Below are positions 25,937 to 34,475 of a stretch of DNA of 64,000 nt, piece after piece; the first letter of the stretch is position 1, and each line of letters begins with the position of its first letter. The DNA comes from Bremerella sp. TYQ1 (GTDB lineage: Bacteria; Planctomycetota; Planctomycetia; Pirellulales; Pirellulaceae). Under the pieces are notes generated by a model. The model was not told the origin of the DNA and made no database searches. It was given only the letters and a program-made list of their open reading frames with translations. The DNA lies in the NCBI RefSeq assembly GCF_020150455.1, contig NZ_CP083740.1, positions 6,283,001-6,347,000 of the forward strand. Reading direction: 5' to 3'. Made by a program: the position numbers and the translations under genes.

Positions 25937-27550
25937 TTAGTACATGTCGTCGTGGCTGTGGCCACCCTTCTTGTCAGCCTTTGGCTTTTCAGCGATCAAA
26001 GCATCGCTAGTCAGCAACAGCGTGGCGACCGAAGCAGCGTTTGCCAGAGCGGTTTTGGTGACCTTGGCAGGATCGATAACGCCCGACTTGACCAGGTCTT
26101 CGTAGGTGTCGGTCAGGGCGTTGTAGCCCTGGTTGCCCTTCGATTCCAAGATCTTTTCGCAGATGATGCTGCCATCTTTACCGGCGTTGGTGGCGATCGT
26201 GGTGATCGGAGCACGGCACGCACGGATAACGATGTTGAAGCCGATTTCTTCGTCGTGGCTCAGATCTTCAGTCTTCACCTTGGACGAAGCACGGAGAAGG
26301 GCAACACCACCACCAGGCAAGATGCCTTCAGCAGCGGCAGCACGCGTGGCGTGCAGGGCGTCTTCGACGCGAGCCTTCTTTTCCTTCATTTCGCTTTCGG
26401 TAGCAGCACCGACGTTGACTTTGGCGACACCGCCAGCCAACTTAGCGAGACGCTCTTCCAGCTTTTCCTTGTCGTAGTCGCTGGTCGAGTTTTCGATTTC
26501 GCGACGGATCTGGGCGATACGATCCTTGATGTTCTGGGTATCGCCGGCACCTTCGATGATCGTCGTGTTGTCTTTGTCGATGATCACCTTCTTAGCACGA
26601 CCCAATTCCGCCAAGCCGAGGTTTTCGAGCTTGATGCCGAGGCTTTCGAAGATGGCAGTACCACCGGTCAGGATGGCGATGTCTTCCATCATGGCTTTAC
26701 GACGGTCGCCGTAGCCAGGAGCCTTCACAGCGGCACAAGTGAACGTACCACGCAGACGGTTGATGACCAACGTAGCAAGTGCTTCGCCGTCGACGTCTTC
26801 TGCGATAATCAACAGTGGCTTGCTCTGCTGAACAACTGCTTCGAGAACCGGAACGAGGTCCTTGATGTTACTGATCTTCTTTTCGAAGACAAGCACGTAG
26901 CAGTCTTCCAATTCGACCTGCATGCTGGTCGGATTGGTCACGAAGTAAGGGGACAGATAGCCGCGATCGAACTGCATCCCTTCGACCCATTCGACTTCGG
27001 TGGCAAGCGACTTGCCTTCGTCGACGGTGATGACGCCGTCCTTGCCCACTTTTTCCATGGCGTCGGCAAGCAGTTCGCCGATTTCACGATCGTTGTTGGA
27101 AGCGATCGAGCCAACGTTGGCCATTTCTTCCTTCTTCTTGATCGGAATGGCCATGCCGTTCAGTTCGGCCGTGATGGCGTTGACGGCTTTTTCGATACCG
27201 GCTTTCATTTGAATTGGATTCACGCCGGAAACAACCGCCTTCAGACCTTCGTTGAAGATCGCCTCGGCCATCAGCGTGGCGGTCGTGGTACCGTCACCGG
27301 CAACGTCGCTCGTCTTGCTGGCAACTTCACGAACCATTTGAGCGCCCATGTTTTCATAGACGTCTTCCAGTTCGACTTCCTTGGCGACCGTGACACCGTC
27401 TTTGGTGACCGTTGGGCTGCCGAAGGACTTTTGGATGATGACGTTACGACCCTTTGGGCCCAGCGTCGTTTTGACGGCTTTCGCCAACTTGGATACGCCG
27501 CGGCGGATAGCTTCGCGGGCTTCCTGATCAAAGGCGATGATCTTTGCCAT
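25937..27550 (-). CDS. groEL: Chaperonin GroEL
   Basis: 537 residues, starting [19 protein letters not shown]. The classical segments are present: [42 protein letters not shown] (ATP-binding), [14 protein letters not shown] and a C-terminal equatorial [30 protein letters not shown]. The tail ends [14 protein letters not shown] rather than the Gly-Gly-Met repeat of the E. coli protein; the His/Asp ending is an oddity to note. It folds proteins in the cytoplasm with GroES, whose gene is 70 bases upstream in the same operon. Confidence 0.99.
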   Translation of the reverse strand: MAKIIAFDQEAREAIRRGVSKLAKAVKTTLGPKGRNVIIQKSFGSPTVTKDGVTVAKEVELEDVYENMGAQMVREVASKTSDVAGDGTTTATLMAEAIFNEGLKAVVSGVNPIQMKAGIEKAVNAITAELNGMAIPIKKKEEMANVGSIASNNDREIGELLADAMEKVGKDGVITVDEGKSLATEVEWVEGMQFDRGYLSPYFVTNPTSMQVELEDCYVLVFEKKISNIKDLVPVLEAVVQQSKPLLIIAEDVDGEALATLVINRLRGTFTCAAVKAPGYGDRRKAMMEDIAILTGGTAIFESLGIKLENLGLAELGRAKKVIIDKDNTTIIEGAGDTQNIKDRIAQIRREIENSTSDYDKEKLEERLAKLAGGVAKVNVGAATESEMKEKKARVEDALHATRAAAAEGILPGGGVALLRASSKVKTEDLSHDEEIGFNIVIRACRAPITTIATNAGKDGSIICEKILESKGNQGYNALTDTYEDLVKSGVIDPAKVTKTALANAASVATLLLTSDALIAEKPKADKKGGHSHDDMY

Positions 27551-27620
27551 CGATGAATACTCCTAAAATGTTCTTAGCGTCAAACGTTGTGTTTACGGGG
27601 AAATATCAGCGAGCGCGAGA

Positions 27621-27956
27621 CTAGCCTTCGATGACAGCGAGGATGTCGTCTTCGCGGATCAGAATGACTTCGTCGTCACCAATGGTGAACGTATCGCTAC
27701 CGGCATAAGCGCTGAAGACAACTTTGTCGCCTTCTTTGACCTGAAGTTCGCTACGGCTACCGTCTTCCAGCAGTCGACCGTTGCCAACGCTGATGACGAC
27801 GCCGCGGGATGGCTTGTTCTTAGCCGTTTCCGGCAGGAAGATCCCACCAGCGGTCTTTTCTTCCAGCTCGTCGCGACGAACGACAACGCGATCGCCCAGC
27901 GGCTGCAAACGTTGCTGGTTGCCGGATGCCTTCTTCTTTTTCGTAGCCGTTGCCAT
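27621..27956 (-). CDS. groES: Co-chaperonin GroES
   Basis: 111 residues from an ATG at 27956, which has an excellent GGAGGAAGG site; a longer open frame to 28076 has no such signal. The core LQPLGDRVVVRRDELEEKTAGGIFLPETAKNKPSRGVV carries the mobile loop, and the end FTIGDDEVILIREDDILAVIE is typical. The first 16 or so residues (ATATKKKKASGNQQR) are a Lys-rich extension beyond the usual start. It caps the GroEL ring. No CIRCE element is seen upstream. Confidence 0.97.
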   Translation of the reverse strand: MATATKKKKASGNQQRLQPLGDRVVVRRDELEEKTAGGIFLPETAKNKPSRGVVISVGNGRLLEDGSRSELQVKEGDKVVFSAYAGSDTFTIGDDEVILIREDDILAVIEG

Positions 27957-28109
27957 GCTCTTGCCTTCCTCCAGAAAACTAGGGGCTTGTGTCTCCCTTT
28001 CACAGGAGACGCCGATGCGGGATATGAACGGTTGGCGATCGGCACGCGGTAAGTCTGAACCGGGCCCGACTGCCATTGTTGCGCGAACAATTGCGTGGAC
28101 CGTCCATGT

Positions 28110-28126
28110 TGCAACTGGTGTGCCAG
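28110..28126 (-). promoter_or_regulatory. Sigma-54-type promoter candidate upstream of groES
   Basis: The minus strand reads CTGGCACACCAGTTGCA. This matches YTGGCAC-N5-TTGCW, with GG and GC separated by the required 10 bases, 153 bases before the groES ATG. The core also contains CTGG/CCAG arms, so it might be coincidental. Confidence 0.45.
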
Positions 28127-28236
28127 AAAGTGTCCTTTGTGCCGCAAGTGTTTTTCGGGTAAAGGTTTGCGGCGAAAAGAATTTCGTGCTTAGCTGTCCG
28201 TTTTGTCAGAGAAGGCTTGGGCTGCCAATATGACAG

Positions 28237-28269
28237 AAAAAGGCCGCCTCCGTTGAGAAGCGGCCTTTT
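28237..28269. terminator. Bidirectional terminator hairpin
   Basis: AAAAAGGCCGC and GCGGCCTTTT form a GC-rich stem with A and T runs on either side. On the minus strand it ends the three-paralog membrane protein group; groES starts downstream of it. Confidence 0.88.
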
Positions 28270-28295
28270 GATGATTTCAACTTAGTCGGCGTCGC

Positions 28296-28592
28296 TTATT
28301 GAGCGACTAATTGGTCGCCCATCAGGACTTGGCCAATGATGCCGAGGATCATGCTTCCAACGATACACCCCGTCCATACCAGCATCAGTTGGCTTGCGCC
28401 GTATTTGCCAGCATTAACCCAGCCCATTACAAAGGTAATGAGGCCGCCGAAGCCGCAGAAGATGGTCGTCAAAATACAGATGATGCCCAATGTCGAGTCG
28501 TCATTCTGGAACATTTTGACGATGACCAGAATGAGGCAAACCAAGCTCACAATGCTTAGCAAGCCGGCCAAACCTAGAAAAATAAAACCCAT
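28296..28592 (-). CDS. Small membrane protein, paralog C of a tandem trio
   Basis: 98 residues, almost wholly hydrophobic: three membrane helices (about 3-27, 34-58, 71-92) separated by a charged hinge KMFQNDDST and the signature FCGFGGLITFVMGWVNAGKYGASQLMLVWT (around 44-75). It aligns end to end with the products at 28991 and 29431. I know of no characterised family with this pattern; a membrane anchor, channel or sensor is possible. Last gene of the cluster. Confidence 0.78.
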   Translation of the reverse strand: MGFIFLGLAGLLSIVSLVCLILVIVKMFQNDDSTLGIICILTTIFCGFGGLITFVMGWVNAGKYGASQLMLVWTGCIVGSMILGIIGQVLMGDQLVAQ

Positions 28593-28783
28593 GGTGTAGA
28601 CTCCCCCGTCTGACGAACGAACGCACGTTTCCCATCGAAACGTTGTTAAAAGTGGTTGTAATCTTTGAAGTTAACGGCAATCAAGTATTTTTCGTCAGCT
28701 TTCAGCGGCAAAATATTACGTTTGTGATCGTAGGCATCTCCTAGTCCCTACAAATACCGCAAACGGAGTAATTTTATGTCGCG

Positions 28784-28900
28784 TCAGCGCCTGGAGCCAT
28801 CTTTGCTGCCGAATGCCACATCGAGCAGGCCAAAAATGACTTCCAGGGCCAATTCAATAAGTGAAGTGGCCAATTCAAACAGAGCCGCAATGGCATCCAT
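28784..28900 (-). CDS. Tiny amphipathic-helix protein
   Basis: 38 residues, MDAIAALFELATSLIELALEVIFGLLD followed by a short basic tail GSKDGSRR. GAGGAAA lies 6-7 bases before this ATG; longer frames to 28975 lack such a site. The hydrophobic residues are spaced for one membrane-facing helix. It lies between two of the membrane paralogs on the same strand. Being so short it may be a chance frame; existence rests on the Shine-Dalgarno site and the helix. Confidence 0.45.
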   Translation of the reverse strand: MDAIAALFELATSLIELALEVIFGLLDVAFGSKDGSRR

Positions 28901-28990
28901 CGTCGTTTCCTCAAGCAAAATGAAAGTTGCCTGAGGGTGTTTCGTCGTTTCGGTCGCAATCTTGGGACTCCCCAATAAATCGCAACCGAC

Positions 28991-29299
28991 CTAATGGATA
29001 AGTCCTTCGGCCTGCATCTGAATCAATCCATACGCCATGCCGAACATCAGTTGGGCAAAGCAAATCGCCGTCCAAAAGCCCATTAGCCGAAATGCGTCGT
29101 ATTTGCCGACATAGACCCAGCCGGCAAAAAAGCCAATCAGGACGCCAAAGCCTGAGCAAAATGTCAGTAGCAACGACAGTCCCGCCAGCCCGATGTCCTC
29201 GTGGCAGCACATCTTGACGAGGACCAGGACAAAGCAGACCAAGTTTATGGCCCCCAAAATCCAGCAAAGGCTCATCAATACGAAGCTCAGCCCAGCCAT
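28991..29299 (-). CDS. Small membrane protein, paralog B of a tandem trio
   Basis: 102 residues from the ATG at 29299 (GGGAGAG about 8 bases before it; the frame can extend upstream to 29353). Three helices with the hinge KMCCHEDIGLA and the signature SGFGVLIGFFAGWVYVGKYDAFRLMGFWT (about 48-76). Shares VCFVLVLVKM, GFG, GW-x4-KY-x-A-x3-M-x2-WT with its neighbours. Two adjacent Cys in the hinge are not conserved in the others. Confidence 0.8.
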   Translation of the reverse strand: MAGLSFVLMSLCWILGAINLVCFVLVLVKMCCHEDIGLAGLSLLLTFCSGFGVLIGFFAGWVYVGKYDAFRLMGFWTAICFAQLMFGMAYGLIQMQAEGLIH

Positions 29300-29430
29300 C
29301 GAAGGTCTCTCCCGTCGAGAACGCTCGTAGCGAACGCTCCCCCGGTGAAACATTCGGCTGTAGCTATCTAGGTTGCCGAAATCGCGCAGTCAAGCAATCT
29401 ACGTTCAGAAAACAGAACATGGGCGATGGT

Positions 29431-29739
29431 CTATGGATAGCTCGGAGCCGGCCGCGGCAGCCAAAGTGGGACAGAAAGCAGGAGTCCCACGAAGATCACC
29501 AGTGCGATGGTCCACGTGACCATCACTTTCATGGCGTCGTACTTCTTCACATCGATCCAGCCGACGACGAACGCGATAATGCCCCCGCCGAAACCAAAGA
29601 ACGCCAGAACAATACATATAAGTGGCAGCGCGATTTGATCTGCCTTGAACATGCGATAGATGATCATGCAGAAGCAAACAATGCTGACGATCCCGGCAAT
29701 TAGGACCTGGCCGGCGCTGATCATCGGAAGCACGTACAT
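29431..29739 (-). CDS. Small membrane protein, paralog A of a tandem trio
   Basis: 102 residues from the ATG at 29739, which has AGAGGAC about 6 bases upstream and begins 11 bases after the stop of the oxidoreductase gene; longer frames overlap that gene. Three helices, hinge YRMFKADQIALP, and signature FGFGGGIIAFVVGWIDVKKYDAMKVMVTWT. A Pro-rich tail (LWLPRPAPSYP) ends it. It may be cotranscribed with the Gfo/Idh/MocA and rhamnulokinase genes upstream. Confidence 0.8.
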   Translation of the reverse strand: MYVLPMISAGQVLIAGIVSIVCFCMIIYRMFKADQIALPLICIVLAFFGFGGGIIAFVVGWIDVKKYDAMKVMVTWTIALVIFVGLLLSVPLWLPRPAPSYP

Positions 29740-29750
29740 GTATGTCCTCT

Positions 29751-30794
29751 TTAAACTCGGACAGTCTTCCCTTTGGCGACCGAATCGGCTTGTTTTTGGC
29801 ACAGCACCAATGCGTCGACGGCAATTTCACCACCTAGGATATCGGATGGCTTTCCTTCGAGGATGCTCTTTTCGACTTCTTTCAACTCGGCGACGAACGA
29901 ATCAACCGGGTCGCCTCCTTTGAGCTTCGGCTGCTTCGACTTCCCTTTCTTGGGCAAAACGGTTAGCGGCATCGAAACCACGGGAGCATCATCGATTACC
30001 GCGAAGTCGAGCATTAACGTTGCTTCTTCAAAGTGAATTTCAAAACCATGCGTGAAACTCCGAGCAGCCTGGTGAAGCACGCCGCTGGTCGCAGTGACGA
30101 CATAGTTGTCTTCGCCGAAGCCGTACTGCGAGGTGAAGTACTCGACGCAATCGCCTCGCATGCGTCCAACGCTACTGACACTCTTAGGCATGCCAAACAT
30201 CAGGCGAATAAAGTGAGCATCGTGGATGTGCAAGTCGAGGAGTGGACCACCAACTTTCTCGAGATCGTAGAAGTCAGGAATCCACGTAGGATCGTTGATC
30301 AAGCGCTTGAAGTGTCCGCCGAGCAGGTTGCCAAACTTGCCACTACGTGCCGCTTCCAACGCAAAGTTGAATTCCGCGAAGAATGGCAGCACGTGAGCGG
30401 TTAGCAAAAGCTTGCCGCTCTTTTCGGCTGCTTTCTGCATTCGTTTGGCCGCGGCAGGATCGAGAGCAATTGGCTTTTCGACAAGGACATGCTTGCCCGC
30501 TTTCAACGCTGCAATGGTTGCTTCTTCATGTAGCGCCGGCGGAAGGCAAATGTCGACCATGTCGATCGAGTCGTCCGCGAGCAGTTCGTCTAACGTTGCG
30601 TAAACGGTCATCTTCGAGACATCGATCTTCTCGCCGGGAGGGCCAAAGTTACCTTTGATTCCTCGCCAATCCCCTTTTTGCTTTTTAGGATCACGCGAGC
30701 AAAAGCTGGTAACTTTCATCCCTCGCACCTTCTGGTAAGCAAGGTAGTGAATCCAGCTCATAAAACCGACGCCGACGATGCCAACTTTGATCAT
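29751..30794 (-). CDS. Gfo/Idh/MocA family NAD(P)-dependent oxidoreductase
   Basis: 347 residues. MIKVGIVGVGFMSWIHYLAYQK is the N-terminal Rossmann start (GxGxxx), DICLPPALHEEATIAALKAGKHVLVEKPIAL is the conserved EKP block with the catalytic Lys, and the C-terminal domain has GGPLLDLHIHDAHFIRLMFG (His residues of the active site region). Members oxidise or reduce sugars and cyclitols. GAAGAG sits before the ATG. It is 114 bases downstream of the rhamnulokinase gene, which suggests deoxysugar metabolism. Confidence 0.93.
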   Translation of the reverse strand: MIKVGIVGVGFMSWIHYLAYQKVRGMKVTSFCSRDPKKQKGDWRGIKGNFGPPGEKIDVSKMTVYATLDELLADDSIDMVDICLPPALHEEATIAALKAGKHVLVEKPIALDPAAAKRMQKAAEKSGKLLLTAHVLPFFAEFNFALEAARSGKFGNLLGGHFKRLINDPTWIPDFYDLEKVGGPLLDLHIHDAHFIRLMFGMPKSVSSVGRMRGDCVEYFTSQYGFGEDNYVVTATSGVLHQAARSFTHGFEIHFEEATLMLDFAVIDDAPVVSMPLTVLPKKGKSKQPKLKGGDPVDSFVAELKEVEKSILEGKPSDILGGEIAVDALVLCQKQADSVAKGKTVRV

Positions 30795-30908
30795 GATGTT
30801 TCTCTTCGAGAGTATTTCGTTTTTTTGTATTGCGTTCCCAGTTAATACGAAGAGGCCGCTTTTTGCACCTGCAAGCGATTTAAAAAGCCTCTTGGAGAAA
30901 CTTGCCGC

Positions 30909-32402
30909 TTAAGCGTCACACATCTTTTCGAAGCGAGGGAATGCGTCGTCCCACATCGTTGGTGTTTTCGGTTCGTAAGTCACAACTGGGAAGCTGTTGC
31001 GAATCACTTCGCGCCCTTCAGCCAGGCTTCCAATGTCTCCCGCAGCGACCGCTTGCAGCATGAGGTTGCCAATCGCCGTTGCTTCAACCGGCCCAGCGAC
31101 GACCTGGCAGTTGCAGGCATCAGCAGCCATTTGGCAAAGCAATTGGTTCTGGGTGCCGCCACCGACGATATGGATTGTGTCGATCTTGGCTCCAGTTAGA
31201 TCTTGGAGATTACGATGGACAACGCGGTATCGCATGGCGAGGCTTTCCAGGACGCAGCGAATTACAGCTCCGTCAGACTGCGGAACCACTTGCGATGTCC
31301 GCTGACAGAATTCGCGAATTTGGGCCGGCATATCTTGTGGAGCTGCGAAGTCACCGTGGTCAGGATTCACGAACGAGGCCAACGGCGTTGCTTCCTGCGA
31401 CATCCGGACCAAGTCGGAATAGCCATACTCATGACCGTTTTGCTTCCAGATGCGACGACACTCTTGAACTAGCCACAGCCCGGCAATGTTCTTTAACAGC
31501 CGCGTAGTGCCGTACACGCCCCCTTCGTTGGTGTAGTTGAGTGCGGCGCACTGCTCGTTGATGATCGGGTGTGGCGTTTCAACTCCCATCAGCGACCAAG
31601 TTCCGCTCGATATGTAGCACCAATTGGGCATCTCGCCGGGGGAGCTCTTCGCGGGAACTGCAACGACGGCCGATGCCGTATCGTGTGTGCCAGGGCGAAC
31701 GACTTTCGTTCCTTTCAGCCCAATTTGGTCCAGCACCGATTCGCGAAGAGGACCGACGACCGAGCCAGGATCGACGATTTCTCCGAAGATATGTCCTGGA
31801 AGTCCAAAGCCTTCAATCAGCTTCTGCGACCACTGTTTGGTAACCGGATTGAACAGCTGCGAAGTGGTGGCGTTGGTAAGTTCGTTCCCTTTTTCTCCCG
31901 TCAGAAGCCAATGGAACAAGTCAGGCATCATCAAAAAGCTTTGAGCGGCGTCCAGGACTGAACTGTTCGCCTTCTTCATGGCCAGCAGTTGATAAAGCGT
32001 GTTGATCTCCATGAACTGGAGCCCGGTCTCGGCGAAGATCTCTTCTCGGCTGACTTGAGCGAATGCTTCGGCGAACATTCCGTTGGTGCGTGGATCGCGG
32101 TAGTGGTAAGGATTGCCGAGCAGCTCGTCGTTTCTTCCCAGCAGAGCAAAGTCGACCCCCCAGGTATCAACACCGATACTGCTAATTTGATTTCCAAACT
32201 TGGTTCCCGACGCAGTCAGACCATCTTTGATGTTTTGCCAAAGCTTGAGCAGATCCCAGTACAGATTGCCGGCAAACGCCGTGGGGCCGTTCTCGAATCG
32301 GTGGACTTCTTCCAGCTGTAATTTCTGGCCATCGAAGCGGCCACCAAGAACTCGACCGCTGGAAGCACCTAAGTCGACGGCAAGATAGGTCTTTTCGGAC
32401 AT
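30909..32402 (-). CDS. rhaB: Rhamnulokinase-like FGGY carbohydrate kinase
   Basis: 497 residues from an ATG at 32402, where the FGGY N-terminus MSEKTYLAVDLGASSGRVLGGRFD begins; the open frame runs 61 codons further upstream without family sequence. Features are VDTWGVDFALLG, RDPRTNGM, GTHDTASAVVAVP and the C-terminal ATP site IHIVGGGTQNQLLCQMAADACN. These fit L-rhamnulose kinase, though L-fuculokinase is a near relative. It phosphorylates a ketose made from L-rhamnose in the cytoplasm. No isomerase, aldolase or microcompartment shell gene is in the window. Confidence 0.9.
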   Translation of the reverse strand: MSEKTYLAVDLGASSGRVLGGRFDGQKLQLEEVHRFENGPTAFAGNLYWDLLKLWQNIKDGLTASGTKFGNQISSIGVDTWGVDFALLGRNDELLGNPYHYRDPRTNGMFAEAFAQVSREEIFAETGLQFMEINTLYQLLAMKKANSSVLDAAQSFLMMPDLFHWLLTGEKGNELTNATTSQLFNPVTKQWSQKLIEGFGLPGHIFGEIVDPGSVVGPLRESVLDQIGLKGTKVVRPGTHDTASAVVAVPAKSSPGEMPNWCYISSGTWSLMGVETPHPIINEQCAALNYTNEGGVYGTTRLLKNIAGLWLVQECRRIWKQNGHEYGYSDLVRMSQEATPLASFVNPDHGDFAAPQDMPAQIREFCQRTSQVVPQSDGAVIRCVLESLAMRYRVVHRNLQDLTGAKIDTIHIVGGGTQNQLLCQMAADACNCQVVAGPVEATAIGNLMLQAVAAGDIGSLAEGREVIRNSFPVVTYEPKTPTMWDDAFPRFEKMCDA

Positions 32403-32615
32403 CGTTTTGTTCGTCTGGGGTGAAAGAGATGACGGAGTAGGGTAGGGCGGATTGCAGTGTAATAGACGCAAGCACGCACAACAATCATCGGTTTCTGCCG
32501 GGAATCGGGCGATTCTCGGCGTTGACCCAATCGCTAAAACGGATTCGACGTGTAAAACTAGTGGTACCGGCAATGATGTACGCACCTTCGCCCTCAGCTC
32601 CAGGGATTAGGACCT

Positions 32616-34250
32616 GTGGAACCGCTTGAGATCCTGGCACTCAATCTAATCATCATTCTGGCCGCTGGCTTCGTGTCAGGGGCCGTCTGTCGGTATTACC
32701 ATTTCTCGTCGATTGTCGGCTACCTGGTTGTTGGCGCAATTATCGGCGAAGGTGGATTTCAGATTCTGCAAACAGAAAACCACGATCTTAAGCACCTCGC
32801 GGAAATGGGAGCATTGTTCCTCCTGTTTTCGATCGGTACCGAAATTTCGTGGGAAGAGCTGAAGCACGTTGGGCCGTGGATCTTGGTGGCCGGGTTTATT
32901 CAGCTGATCGCAGTAAGCGTTCCCTCTAGCTTTCTGTTCATGATGATAGGTATCCCATGGCAAGGAGCCGCACTTCTAGGGGCTGCCGTCGCATTGAGTT
33001 CGACAGTCCTGGTGTTTCGGGCCCTGCACGAGCTAAACGTTGCTTCCTCCCCGGCAGGTCTGCGAAGCGTCGGGATTTTACTGTTTCAAGATATGGCGAT
33101 CGTTCCACTGATGCTCGCCGTTCCGCTGCTGGCCGCCTCGGATGGACATTCCAGTTTCGAATTCTTTCGGTTGGGAATTGTTTCGCTACTGTTCGTGACG
33201 ACAATCCCTGTCCTCGCGTTCGTGACGCATCGCTTCGCTTTGCCGCTGTTCTCACTGCTGAGAAGTCGCGAACTGCTGCTCTTATTTGCGTTGGCACTGC
33301 TGGGCGGTGGCTGCTTTGTTGCCCATATTCTGGGCCTTCCCGCGGCCTTCGGGGCCTTCGGGGCAGGTCTGATTTTGGGAGGAAACCGTTTTACGCAGCA
33401 AGTCGATGCGTTGACGCTTCCCTTTCGCGAAAGTTTTGCGGCCGTGTTCTTCATCTCGCTCGGCGGTTTGCTTGATATCCAAGCACTGCTTCGCGATCCG
33501 ATGCTGGTGCTGATTGGTTTTCCACTGATTATCGCGGTGAAAACCCTTGGTGCCGGGCTGGCTCTGAAGCTCTCGGGAATGCGATGGAAAGTCGCTTTGA
33601 TCATGGGATTGGGGCTATCCCAGGTGGGGGAATTGAGCTTTCTGCTGCTCTCCGAAGGGATGGAGTCCGAACTGATCAATAGCTCGCATTACAATCAAAT
33701 GCTGGTCCTGGCGATCGGGACGATGATCTTAACGCCGGGCCTGATCAAATGGGGCGTGCGAAAGCTGCGAGACGATACGGTCCTGCAAGTGGTCAAGGAA
33801 GAAAAAGCGATCGAGGCCCGCGAAACGATCCGCGAGGCTGTGATCATCGGTGTCGGGCCTGTCGCACGCCAGGTGGCATCTCGCATCGAGACATCTGGCG
33901 CAGACGTACGCTTTATCGATCTTAATTCGGTGAATACCTACCCTCTCATTCAAGCCGGATTTCGTGCTGTTACCGGAGATGCGACGAAGCGGAAAACGCT
34001 GGAAGAAGCCGAAATTATCCATGCTAATTTGGTGCTCGTTTCGGTTCCTGATGACGAAGCTTCGGTGCAGATCGTCAAGAATGTCCGCGGAATGAATCGG
34101 CATTGCACCGTCTTGGCTCGCTGTCGATATCAGCGAAACCGTGAACGGCTTCACCTGGTTGGGGCCGACTATGTGACGGACGAGGAATCGCAAACGGCAT
34201 TGATGCTGATCGGCATGATCGAAAAGCTGGCCGAGAGCGAGTCGTTCTAA
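32616..34250 (+). CDS. Kef-type K+/H+ or Na+/H+ antiporter with TrkA-N domain (CPA2)
   Basis: 544 residues from a GTG at 32616 (AGGA just upstream; no closer ATG). About 12 membrane helices in residues 5-385, including ALSSTVLVFRALHEL and FLPAAFGAFGAGLILGGN-like repeats of the CPA2 core. A cytoplasmic TrkA-N Rossmann domain (about 408-530) starts AVIIGVGPVARQVASRIE and has the DDEASVQIVKNVRGMN stretch. It exchanges monovalent cations with protons under ligand control. Divergent from rhaB. Confidence 0.93.
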   Translation: MEPLEILALNLIIILAAGFVSGAVCRYYHFSSIVGYLVVGAIIGEGGFQILQTENHDLKHLAEMGALFLLFSIGTEISWEELKHVGPWILVAGFIQLIAVSVPSSFLFMMIGIPWQGAALLGAAVALSSTVLVFRALHELNVASSPAGLRSVGILLFQDMAIVPLMLAVPLLAASDGHSSFEFFRLGIVSLLFVTTIPVLAFVTHRFALPLFSLLRSRELLLLFALALLGGGCFVAHILGLPAAFGAFGAGLILGGNRFTQQVDALTLPFRESFAAVFFISLGGLLDIQALLRDPMLVLIGFPLIIAVKTLGAGLALKLSGMRWKVALIMGLGLSQVGELSFLLLSEGMESELINSSHYNQMLVLAIGTMILTPGLIKWGVRKLRDDTVLQVVKEEKAIEARETIREAVIIGVGPVARQVASRIETSGADVRFIDLNSVNTYPLIQAGFRAVTGDATKRKTLEEAEIIHANLVLVSVPDDEASVQIVKNVRGMNRHCTVLARCRYQRNRERLHLVGADYVTDEESQTALMLIGMIEKLAESESF

Positions 34251-34418
34251 GATCTGGGGCTTCTGCCCCGAATCAATTTCTGCGGTCGAAGAGTGTTCTA
34301 TTTCTCTTTTCGAGAAATGCCAAAAACGTCGATGCTCTGCCACAATCGTCAAAACCGGTAGGATTTGCCCTGGAGTTAGGTAATTGCTGTAACCGATGAA
34401 AACTCACGGCATCGAACC

Positions 34419-34454
34419 CATTGTTGACTAAGTTGGTCATGATAGTTAACAATG
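34419..34454. promoter_or_regulatory. Inverted repeat upstream of the APS reductase operon
   Basis: CATTGTTGAC (34419-34428) and GTTAACAATG (34445-34454) pair with one mismatch over a 16-nt spacer, 21 bases before the cysH ATG. The Rrf2 regulator encoded in this operon is a natural candidate to bind it. Confidence 0.45.
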
Positions 34455-34475
34455 AACCCACAGGGCGCGTAACCC

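Larger units (their letters stand above)
27957..28295. other. groES upstream region
   Basis: 339 bases without a gene. I searched by eye for CIRCE (TTAGCACTC-N9-GAGTGCTAA) on both strands and did not find it. A sigma-54-like site is at 28110-28126 and a bidirectional terminator hairpin at 28237-28269. Confidence 0.6.

Noticed and set aside
25952..27556. 534-codon open frame antisense to groEL
   Set aside because: It lies entirely over groEL, and its translation is a mirror of groEL codons with no family likeness; high-GC coding sequence often gives open antisense frames.
27957..28236. CIRCE element before groES
   Set aside because: Searched by eye on both strands; no TTAGCACTC-N9-GAGTGCTAA or near form.
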